The notes beneath the pieces were generated by a model, which saw only the letters and a program-made list of their open reading frames with translations, ran no database searches and was not told the DNA's origin. DNA of 6,751 bases from an uncultured Clostridia bacterium (GTDB taxonomy: Bacteria; Bacillota; Clostridia; Christensenellales; CAG-138). The position numbers and the translations under genes are program-made. Location of the stretch: assembly GCA_937894955.1 (NCBI GenBank), contig CALAXO010000203.1:1-6751 (forward strand), in the 5' to 3' direction. Below, piece by piece: positions 1 through 5,891 of this stretch (position 1 is its first letter; each line of letters begins with the position of its first letter).

Positions 1-443
1 GAAAATCCGCTTTTATATGCGAGAAAATCATTCAATGCAAAGAACTCTCTGCCGTCCTCAAAACTTGCCTTGAGCATTCTGTCCGTTTCTATCGTATAGT
101 CTCCCTCTGCAAACTGCTTCAAGGTTTCCTCAAAGCCCTCAATACCGGTTTCACTGAAAAAACCAATTTTGCCAAGGTTAATTCCAAGAATCGGAGTGAT
201 TATTTCAATTCCCTGATTCACCGCATGTGACACGGCGCGGAGGGTCGTTCCGTCGCCGCCTATTGTAACTATACAGGCGGGTTCGTCCTCATCCTCTTCA
301 ATGCAGTCAGCAAACATGCACGGTGCATCTTCATATACTTTGCACTGATACCCGTTGCGTGCAGCAATTTCAGTCGCCTTCCGCAAAACACTGTCAGAAC
401 CTGTTTTTGTAACATTTACATAGAAAAAAATTCTGTGATTCAT
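1..443 (-). CDS. nadK: NAD kinase, N-terminal part (runs off the left edge)
   Basis: This open frame starts at ATG 443..441 and continues without a stop to the window edge, giving 147 complete codons, about half of a usual 260-300 residue NAD kinase. The family phosphorylates NAD to NADP in the cytosol using ATP or polyphosphate. Visible signatures are the IGGDGTTLR loop (residues 61-69), whose aspartate D64 is the family's catalytic residue, the LGINLGKIGFFSE segment (86-98), and ALND (136-139), the NE/ND nucleotide-binding motif. A short acidic stretch (EEDEDE, 49-54) precedes the GGDG loop and looks like a variable surface loop. The start is supported by GGAGG at 455..451 with 7 nt spacing. 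The gene follows tlyA by 37 nt on the same strand, as in many clostridial genomes. The C-terminal half is unseen, so integrity cannot be judged. Confidence 0.95.
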   Translation of the reverse strand, partial: MNHRIFFYVNVTKTGSDSVLRKATEIAARNGYQCKVYEDAPCMFADCIEEDEDEPACIVTIGGDGTTLRAVSHAVNQGIEIITPILGINLGKIGFFSETGIEGFEETLKQFAEGDYTIETDRMLKASFEDGREFFALNDFLAYKSGF

Positions 444-480
444 TTTTTATCCTCCGCCGCGCCGTCAATCTTATGCAAAG

Positions 481-1299
481 TTATTTAAGAGTCGCATGCG
501 CATCACTTACCGTTTTTTCAACCGCTTCCGAAAGCTCAGCTTCACTCATGCCGCATTCGGCCGCATTCTCCTCATGCCCGAGATACAAGAGAAATTCAAT
601 ATTGCCTTTCGGTCCTGTTATTGGTGAAAACTCAATTCCGTGAACGCTGAAGCCGTTGCTCCGCACATGTTCAATTGCGTTCGTCAAAACTTCAATATGA
701 GTTTTTTTATCGCGTACAACGCCGTTTTTGCCGATCTTATCGCGCCCTGCCTCAAACTGCGGTTTAACAAGAACAGCTGCAGCTCCGTCTGCAGAAAGGC
801 ATTCGTTAAGACGCGGAATAATAAGACTGATGGAAATGAAAGACACATCTATCGAAGCAAAATTCGGCTTCTCATCGAACCAACCAGGGTTCATGAATCT
901 CGCATTATGGCGTTCCATGCAAACAACGCGTTCATCATTGCGCAATTTCCAATCCAGCTGCCCGTACCCGACATCAACTGCAAAAACTTTTTTTGCGCCG
1001 TGCATCAGCATACAATCCGTAAATCCGCCGGTTGATGCCCCTATGTCAACGCAGATGCGATCTTTGAGTGAAATCTGATAAGTATCGATAGCTTTCTGCA
1101 GTTTCAACCCGCCTCGGCTGACAAACGGAATAGGATTCGTCTTCAGTGAAAGAATTTGCCCGTCGCGGATCGTATCGCTCGGCTTCATAACGCGAACACC
1201 ATCCAAAAGCACAACGCCCTCAATAATCAGTGCGCGCGCTCTTTCGCGGCTTTGTGCGAGCCCTAATTCAACCATTTTGCTGTCAACTCTGTTTGCCAA
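481..1299 (-). CDS. tlyA: TlyA family rRNA 2'-O-methyltransferase (hemolysin A family), TTG start
   Basis: The 272-residue protein has the two-part TlyA layout: an S4 RNA-binding domain (about residues 3-60) followed by an FtsJ/RrmJ-type methyltransferase domain. The linker VSRGGLKL (60-67) and the SAM-binding loop DIGASTGGFTDC (85-96) are clear, as are VDVGYGQLDWKLR (108-120), KPQFEAGR (179-186) and SPITGPKGNIEFL (225-237). The K-D-K-E catalytic tetrad of this fold is readable as K66, D151, K179 and E235. Characterised members use SAM to 2'-O-methylate cytidines of 23S rRNA and, in some types, 16S rRNA; loss is linked to capreomycin resistance in mycobacteria. The hemolysin name is historical. 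The type I/II subtype cannot be settled here. Codon 1 is TTG; the first in-frame ATG (codon 9) would cut into the S4 domain. The last 30 or so residues form a polar, non-conserved tail. The gene lies 63 nt after dxs. Confidence 0.95.
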   Translation of the reverse strand: MANRVDSKMVELGLAQSRERARALIIEGVVLLDGVRVMKPSDTIRDGQILSLKTNPIPFVSRGGLKLQKAIDTYQISLKDRICVDIGASTGGFTDCMLMHGAKKVFAVDVGYGQLDWKLRNDERVVCMERHNARFMNPGWFDEKPNFASIDVSFISISLIIPRLNECLSADGAAAVLVKPQFEAGRDKIGKNGVVRDKKTHIEVLTNAIEHVRSNGFSVHGIEFSPITGPKGNIEFLLYLGHEENAAECGMSEAELSEAVEKTVSDAHATLK

Positions 1300-1306
1300 T
1301 TCACTT

Positions 1307-1310
1307 CTCC
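1307..1310 (-). promoter_or_regulatory. Ribosome binding site that decides the TTG start of tlyA
   Basis: GGAG at 1310..1307 lies 7 nt before TTG 1299..1297. The same 7 nt spacing is seen before nadK, xseB, xseA and the preferred ispA start. No comparable site precedes the ATG at codon 9 (1275..1273), so TTG is the better start. Confidence 0.75.
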
Positions 1311-1362
1311 ATCCACATAAATATTTTAATAACCAATCGTTTTTTTACTGAATCAAAATCAG

Positions 1363-3246
1363 TTAATCCACGTTAACCGATTCGACTGCCTCAATAATCG
1401 CTTTGCGCAGTTTCTCAATTGTCAGTCCGCAAAAATCATCCTGTTCGGCAATGCTTGCCGCCTCTATCGGAATGTTCGGAACGCCGAGATTAACAACACG
1501 CATCTCCCCGTATGCTGCCGCAAGTCTTGACATTTGTGCACCGAAACCGGTGTCCGCATTTCCATCTTCAACGGTAATCAGGTATCGTGTATCTTTAAAT
1601 AATTCGATGTGTTTTACCTCGATCGGACACAGGAGTCTTGCATTCACAAGGCCGACGTCCAATCCCTCGCATGCTGCCGCCGCATTCTGAAGCAGCCTTC
1701 CCGTCGCTGCAACAGTGACGCATTTCGGCTGTTTTATTATCTCCCAATCCTCAAGGGAGGTACCGCGGCCGCATTCTCTGCTCGGCAAAAGCCCCCGATT
1801 ATAGCGGATTGCGCACGGTGTATCAAGGGTCAATGCGTAATCCAGCATTGCGCAAAGCTCATTCGTTGAAGAGGGTGAAAATAACTTAATTCCTCGCGGT
1901 AATGTCGAAAAATAAGCAATGTCATAAACGCCTTGATGCGTTTCCCCGTCCGCACCGACCAACCCCGCCCTGTCGATTCCGAATACGACAGGAAGTTTTT
2001 GAAGGCATACATCATGCAGTAGCTGATCATAACCGCGTTGAAGAAATGTTGAGTACACCGCAAAAACAGGTCTTAACCCCTCTGCGGCCATGCCGGCGGA
2101 CATTGTGACCCCGTGCTGTTCCGCAATACCGACATCAAAAAATCTCTCAGGAAAACGTTTTTTAAACTCCGTCAGGCCGGTTCCGGAAGTCATTGCAGCA
2201 GTAACAGCAACAATGCGGGAGTCCTTTTCGGCAAGCCGGCAAAGTTCATTCGCAAACACGAGCGAATTGTTGTTTCCGCTTTTTGTTGCGCCGTCTGCAA
2301 CATTAAACTTTCCGACACCGTGAAACTTTTCGGGATTATTCTCCGCCGGCGCATATCCCCTGCCCTTCTGCGTTACAACATGAATAAGAATCGGTTTATC
2401 CTGAACATTATGCTTTGCATGTTCAAAGATCTCAATGAGATCTTCGATTTTATGCCCGTCGAACGGGCCTGCATACGTAAAACCGATTTCTTCAAACAGC
2501 ACATTCGGAAGCACAAAATACTTAATCCTGTTTTTAAACCTTTCAAGCGTGTCGCTTATACATTTGCCGACAAGAGGGATTTTTTTCAACCGTCCCGAGA
2601 ATTTGCGTTTGAAGCATTTATAGCTTCTGCTTGTCCTCAGTTTTGAAAGATGCGCACTCATGCCTCCGACGTTTCCTGCAATGCTCATTTTGTTATCATT
2701 TAAAACAACAATAAGCGGCAGCTCTTTTTCGCCTGCATCATCCATTGCTTCGTAGGCAAGACCGCCCGTGAGAGCACCGTCACCGACGAGTGCAACCGCC
2801 CTGCTTTCAAAATCGCCTTTCAACCGCATCGCACGGAGCATTCCGAGCGCGGCCGAAATAGCTGTGCTTGAATGGCCGACATTAAATGCATCGTATTCAC
2901 TTTCACTGCGTTTCGGAAAACCGGATATTCCCTCCTTTGTTCGAAGAGTTGGGAATTGCGGAGCGCGTCCCGTCAGCAATTTGTGGACATAGCTTTGGTG
3001 ACCAACGTCAAAAACAAGCCTGTCCTTTGAAAAATCAAAACAATAATGCAGCGCAATCGTAAGCTCAACAACGCCAAGGTTTGACGAAAGATGTCCGCCG
3101 TTCTGTGAAACAACCGAAATAATATAGCTGCGTATATTAGACGCAAGCTCATTCAGCTGTTCAATACTCATATTTTGCAGCTCCTGCGGAGACTCAAGCC
3201 CAACTATCATTCCCGTATGCACTGCCGTTTCACTGTGTCGCACCAT
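1363..3246 (-). CDS. dxs: 1-deoxy-D-xylulose-5-phosphate synthase
   Basis: This 627-residue protein (E. coli Dxs has 620) catalyses the thiamine diphosphate-dependent condensation of pyruvate and glyceraldehyde 3-phosphate to DXP. That is the entry step of the MEP isoprenoid pathway, and DXP is also a thiamine precursor. The N-terminal TPP-binding part shows GGHLSSNLG (H52), DVGHQ (H83) and the GDG...N metal-TPP motif (GDG 155-157 to N185). The central transketolase pyrimidine domain has DVGIAEQH (371-378) with catalytic E376, YSTFLQRGYDQ (398-408) and GADGETHQG (431-439, H437). A transketolase C-terminal domain follows to NIPIEA (591-596). All key residues are present. The start at ATG 3246 adds 12 residues to the usual N-terminus; the next ATG (3210..3208) fits the family length better but lacks a good SD. 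AGGA at 3260..3257, within the last codons of ispA, and the 2 nt gap after the ispA stop suggest translational coupling. Confidence 0.97.
   Translation of the reverse strand: MVRHSETAVHTGMIVGLESPQELQNMSIEQLNELASNIRSYIISVVSQNGGHLSSNLGVVELTIALHYCFDFSKDRLVFDVGHQSYVHKLLTGRAPQFPTLRTKEGISGFPKRSESEYDAFNVGHSSTAISAALGMLRAMRLKGDFESRAVALVGDGALTGGLAYEAMDDAGEKELPLIVVLNDNKMSIAGNVGGMSAHLSKLRTSRSYKCFKRKFSGRLKKIPLVGKCISDTLERFKNRIKYFVLPNVLFEEIGFTYAGPFDGHKIEDLIEIFEHAKHNVQDKPILIHVVTQKGRGYAPAENNPEKFHGVGKFNVADGATKSGNNNSLVFANELCRLAEKDSRIVAVTAAMTSGTGLTEFKKRFPERFFDVGIAEQHGVTMSAGMAAEGLRPVFAVYSTFLQRGYDQLLHDVCLQKLPVVFGIDRAGLVGADGETHQGVYDIAYFSTLPRGIKLFSPSSTNELCAMLDYALTLDTPCAIRYNRGLLPSRECGRGTSLEDWEIIKQPKCVTVAATGRLLQNAAAACEGLDVGLVNARLLCPIEVKHIELFKDTRYLITVEDGNADTGFGAQMSRLAAAYGEMRVVNLGVPNIPIEAASIAEQDDFCGLTIEKLRKAIIEAVESVNVD
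2426..2468. repeat. Two adjacent perfect inverted repeats inside dxs
   Basis: AAGATCTC (2426-2433) and GAGATCTT (2437-2444) form 8-bp arms around a 3-nt loop. Nine bases on, GCCCGT (2454-2459) and ACGGGC (2463-2468) form 6-bp arms around CGA. Both fall in the codons for PFDGHKIEDLIEIF of Dxs. There is no T-run on the coding-strand side, so they do not look like an intrinsic terminator. The repeats are seen directly; any function is unknown and chance within coding sequence is possible. Confidence 0.6.
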
Positions 3247-3248
3247 TA

Positions 3249-4136
3249 TTACTTGTTCCTGTTCAAGATGTAGTAAATTACATCATAGAGATACTTGCAG
3301 TTTTCACCGAAAGTCGTAAAGAGGAGCCGTTCGGCTTCCTGCGCGATCTGCTGTGCCATGTTTTTTGAGCGTTCGACACCGTAAAGACTCACATATGTAA
3401 GCTTTTTATCCATTTCGTCCTTGTGCAAGGTTTTTCCGACAAGCGTTTCATCGCCCTCTGCATCAAGAATATCATCCGTGATCTGAAAAAGAATTCCGAT
3501 TTTCTCCGCGTAGCCTTCAAGCGTCTTAAGCTGTATATCGGTCGGATTTGCACATAGTGCACCTGCGATTACGCTTGCAATAAGCATATCGGCAGTCTTG
3601 TGCCGGTGGATATAGTTCAGCTCATCTTCGTCCTTAATGCCTTCGGCTTGGCTGATAAGGTCAACGGATTGCCCCGCAACCATGCCGGAAACGCTTGCAC
3701 GTTTAGCGATTTCCGCAACTGCTCGATAATAATTAAGATTATTGAATCCAATTCCCGCCTCAAGCATCCATTCAAAAGCATACGTTAGGAGTCCGTCACC
3801 TGCAAGCAAAGCCTGGGCTTCTCCGAAAACTTTGTGATTCGAAGGTTTTCCGCGCCGCATGTCATCATTGTCCATACAGGGCAGATCATCGTGAATCAAA
3901 GAATACGTATGAATCATTTCAATGCCGCTGCCGAGTCGAATTGCGTATTTTCTGTTGCCGCCCAAAATATCGCACACGCCGAGCGTCAGGCACGGGCGAA
4001 TGCGCTTTCCGCCCGCATCAATGCTGTATTTCATTGCATCATGCAGCAATTTGGGCGTGTTCGTCAATATAAAAGCATCATTCAGTGTGTTGTTAATAAT
4101 GTTTGAATACTTTTGTGTTCGTGCATCAAAATCCAT
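3249..4136 (-). CDS. ispA: Polyprenyl (farnesyl/geranylgeranyl) diphosphate synthase
   Basis: This is a trans-prenyltransferase of 295 residues from the chosen start. It joins isopentenyl diphosphate to allylic diphosphates to give a C15 or C20 chain for undecaprenyl carrier and quinone side chains. In this numbering it has GGKRIRP (42-48) and the first aspartate-rich motif DDLPCMD (83-89) followed by NDDMRRG. The two residues between the aspartates beyond DDxxD are typical of bacterial type II farnesyl synthases. Further motifs are GMVAGQSVD (151-159), KT (180-181) and the second aspartate-rich motif FQITDDILD (217-225). The Y at the fifth position before the first motif fits a short-chain product, but chain length is not proven. 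The longest frame begins at GTG 4166, yet GGAGG at 4148..4144 lies inside that extension, 4 nt from ATG 4139 and 7 nt from ATG 4136, so the latter is preferred. dxs follows after 2 nt. Confidence 0.95.
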   Translation of the reverse strand: MDFDARTQKYSNIINNTLNDAFILTNTPKLLHDAMKYSIDAGGKRIRPCLTLGVCDILGGNRKYAIRLGSGIEMIHTYSLIHDDLPCMDNDDMRRGKPSNHKVFGEAQALLAGDGLLTYAFEWMLEAGIGFNNLNYYRAVAEIAKRASVSGMVAGQSVDLISQAEGIKDEDELNYIHRHKTADMLIASVIAGALCANPTDIQLKTLEGYAEKIGILFQITDDILDAEGDETLVGKTLHKDEMDKKLTYVSLYGVERSKNMAQQIAQEAERLLFTTFGENCKYLYDVIYYILNRNK

Positions 4137-4139
4137 CAT

Positions 4140-4313
4140 GTTCCCTCCACCGGTTTTGTGTCGCACTTACAATTAAATCGTCAATCGCCGATTGGTTTTT
4201 TGAACCTGTTTGTTCAGTCAGCTGCATTTAACCGCCGCTCATCATGCTGTGCAAACAAAGCCTATTTTTCGTGTTGCAGTCAGGGCAGCATTTACGCTGT
4301 CGAGATTTTGTTT
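4140..4313 (-). other. xseB-ispA intergenic region, largest gap in the cluster
   Basis: About 175 nt separate the xseB stop from the ispA start, whereas other junctions are 2-63 nt or overlap. I see no tRNA, no riboswitch consensus and no coding-strand terminator. It holds a 5-bp inverted repeat (TGAAC 4201-4205 with GTTCA 4212-4216) and a weak hairpin (4286-4299). A TTGACG hexamer (4183..4178) has no good -10 partner downstream. Two small open frames tile the gap (see findings). An internal promoter or processing site for ispA-dxs is possible but not demonstrated. Confidence 0.5.
4144..4148 (-). promoter_or_regulatory. Ribosome binding site that decides the ispA start
   Basis: GGAGG at 4148..4144 sits inside the N-terminal extension of the longest frame (GTG at 4166). 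It is 4 nt from ATG 4139..4137 and 7 nt from ATG 4136..4134. The 7-nt spacing matches the neighbouring genes, so the second of the two tandem ATGs is preferred; the other adds one methionine. Confidence 0.7.
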
Positions 4314-4583
4314 CTAAATATCTGTTTCCTGTTCGCCGCAACTCTCATCGGTGCTACAGGAAACTTTTTCGATTCTGCCGTCATAATCCGCAAGCAGCTT
4401 CATGCAATAATCCGAGAGCGCGATTCCCTGTTCGTACAGTTTTACCGTCTCGCCGAGAGGTATTTCTCCGGAATCCAGTTTTTCAACTATCTCTTCAAGC
4501 TTTGATGCCGCTTGTTCAAAGGTAAGTCCCTCTGTCATTTCTGCGGCACCGCAGTTTCTGTTAATATTATCAATATCATTCAT
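4314..4583 (-). CDS. xseB: Exodeoxyribonuclease VII small subunit
   Basis: This 89-residue protein is the small subunit of exonuclease VII, which binds several-fold to XseA and is needed for degradation of single-stranded DNA into oligonucleotides. The family core is at residues 20-74: LTFEQAASKLEEIVEKLDSGE, then PLGETVKLYEQGIALSDYC and a helix ending RIEKV. These form the expected helical hairpin. The N-terminal 15 residues and the C-terminal 15 (polar, SCSTDESCGEQETDI) are not conserved. The ATG at 4583 has AAGG at 4594..4591 with 7 nt spacing and lies 12 nt after the xseA stop, so it is preferred. ATG codon 16 (4538..4536) would give a more typical 74-residue protein but lacks an SD. The stop is TAG. 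Confidence 0.93.
   Translation of the reverse strand: MNDIDNINRNCGAAEMTEGLTFEQAASKLEEIVEKLDSGEIPLGETVKLYEQGIALSDYCMKLLADYDGRIEKVSCSTDESCGEQETDI
4541..4554. repeat. Short perfect inverted repeat near the xseB start
   Basis: CTGCGG and CCGCAG form 6-bp arms around a 2-nt centre. The repeat falls in the non-conserved N-terminal codons 10-14 of xseB, just before the alternative ATG at codon 16. A hairpin here could affect translation, but the centre is very tight and chance is possible. Confidence 0.5.
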
Positions 4584-4595
4584 ACTGTTGCCTTT

Positions 4596-5891
4596 TTAAC
4601 CGTTTTCTATTGTATGCTTTTCGTCTAAACCCGGCTGAATACCTGTTACGGCAACCTTTAACGTTCCCCCGAAAAGCGCAACCGTAAGTTCCTGTCCGAT
4701 ACGGACATTTTTGATACTGTCTACCGTTTTACCGTCAGTGTCATTAAGGATCGCATAGCCGCGCCGCAAAATTCCGTTTGGATTCAGTGCGGACAAACGC
4801 TGTGCAGCTGAATCGATACGCATTCCCGCATTATTCATAAGTCCCGAAACAATACGTCGCAGCAAATCCGTTTTTTCCTGCACGGAACGGCGTTTCGGTT
4901 CCGTTACACGCAACGGAGATGTCAGTACCGGACTTTTCAGGCAAGCATCAACGCGCATTTTTGCTGCCGTTAACACATCCACAGTCGATTCGTGCATCGA
5001 TTCACGTTGCCGCAGCAGCATGTTTTTCAGCGAATCGAATTCCGGAACACAAATTTCAGCAGCTGCCGACGGAGTGGCGGCTCGACAGTCCGCAGCGAAA
5101 TCAGCAATTGTATAATCGATTTCATGTCCGACCGCACTCACTATCGGAATCTCACTTGAGTATATTGCACGGGCAAGGCCTTCGTCATTAAAACAATTCA
5201 AATCTTCAAAACTTCCCCCGCCCCTGCCGATTATGATAACATCGGGCTTTTTTGTTTCGTTCAGCAGCCGCAGTGCTGCAATAAGTGACTGCGGCGCATC
5301 TTTTCCCTGCACATTTGCATGAGCAAAAACAAAATTCATCAACGGAAACCGACGCCGTGCAACGGTGATGATGTCATGCAGTGCCGCTCCGGACTCACTT
5401 GTTATAATTCCGATGCATTTCGGCATAAACGGCAAAGTGCGCTTCCTCGAAAAAAGACCTTCCGCTTCGAGTTTTGCCTTCAGTTCCAGGAAACGCCGAA
5501 ACAGCTCGCCTTCTCCCGATTCATACATTGATGTGACATAGAACTGAAACTTTCCGTCTCGCGTATAAAGTGACGGACTGCCATGCAAAACAACCAGCAT
5601 GCCATCTTTAGGTGTGAACCTCAGCTTTTCCGCGCTGCTCCTGAACATCACGCACGGAACAGCGGAGCTTTCGTCCTTGACAGAAAAATACAGATGTCCG
5701 GATTTATTGTAACATTTAAATCCTGAAATTTCACCCGATACATCGATTGAGCGCAAGCGCACATCCTCGCCAAGCAGACCGCTGACATATGTATTGAGTG
5801 CGGTTACTGTCCAAACGGGCTTTTGAGAACGCTTGAACCTGACCGATTCATCCATCGCACCCGTGAGAAACTCGCTGTCAATCCAATCCAT
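4596..5891 (-). CDS. xseA: Exodeoxyribonuclease VII large subunit
   Basis: The 431-residue protein is the catalytic subunit of exonuclease VII, which with XseB cuts single-stranded DNA from both ends in the cytosol during repair. An OB-fold DNA-binding domain (about 26-122) precedes the catalytic domain, which has GIITSESGAALHDII (161-175), GRGGGSFEDL (222-231) and AVGHEIDYTIADF (253-265). The residues matching the E. coli active-site set D155, R205, H238 and D241 are D173, R223, H256 and D259, at a constant offset of 18. A helical region (about 285-365) and a small C-terminal domain (GILRRGYAIL, 373-382) follow. It is slightly shorter than E. coli XseA (456). The position after EDL, often tryptophan, is N232. 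ATG 5891 overlaps the folD end by 14 nt, with GGAG 7 nt upstream inside folD, suggesting coupled translation. ATG codon 13 has only a weak SD. Confidence 0.96.
   Translation of the reverse strand: MDWIDSEFLTGAMDESVRFKRSQKPVWTVTALNTYVSGLLGEDVRLRSIDVSGEISGFKCYNKSGHLYFSVKDESSAVPCVMFRSSAEKLRFTPKDGMLVVLHGSPSLYTRDGKFQFYVTSMYESGEGELFRRFLELKAKLEAEGLFSRKRTLPFMPKCIGIITSESGAALHDIITVARRRFPLMNFVFAHANVQGKDAPQSLIAALRLLNETKKPDVIIIGRGGGSFEDLNCFNDEGLARAIYSSEIPIVSAVGHEIDYTIADFAADCRAATPSAAAEICVPEFDSLKNMLLRQRESMHESTVDVLTAAKMRVDACLKSPVLTSPLRVTEPKRRSVQEKTDLLRRIVSGLMNNAGMRIDSAAQRLSALNPNGILRRGYAILNDTDGKTVDSIKNVRIGQELTVALFGGTLKVAVTGIQPGLDEKHTIENG

Noticed and set aside
1321..1356. Possible promoter before tlyA (TTGATT 1356..1351 with TATTAA or TAAAAT downstream)
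   Set aside because: The spacing is 19 or 22 nt and the matches are partial in an AT-rich gap, so it is not better than expected by chance.
1830..2063. Minus-strand 77-codon frame within dxs
   Set aside because: It is out of frame with dxs, whose conserved motifs run uninterrupted through the same bases.
2113..2646. Plus-strand open frame of 177 codons antisense to dxs
   Set aside because: It is entirely antisense to a well-conserved dxs, shows no recognisable domain and is composed like a shadow frame. Other plus-strand frames in the window were rejected for the same reason.
4182..4201. Hairpin CAATC-GATTG followed by six T on the plus strand, terminator-like
   Set aside because: The stem is only 5 bp with AT-rich pairs, and no plus-strand gene ends there. 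On the coding strand the run is A, so it cannot terminate this operon.
4201..4216. TGAAC-N6-GTTCA resembling a Gram-positive LexA (SOS) box
   Set aside because: The known box has a 4-nt centre and CG-flanked half-sites (CGAAC-N4-GTTCG). The 6-nt spacing does not fit.
4228..4316. In-frame extension of xseB past its TAG (22 further codons to TGA), as stop readthrough
   Set aside because: The extension has no resemblance to the XseB family, and there is no sign of amber recoding in the window.
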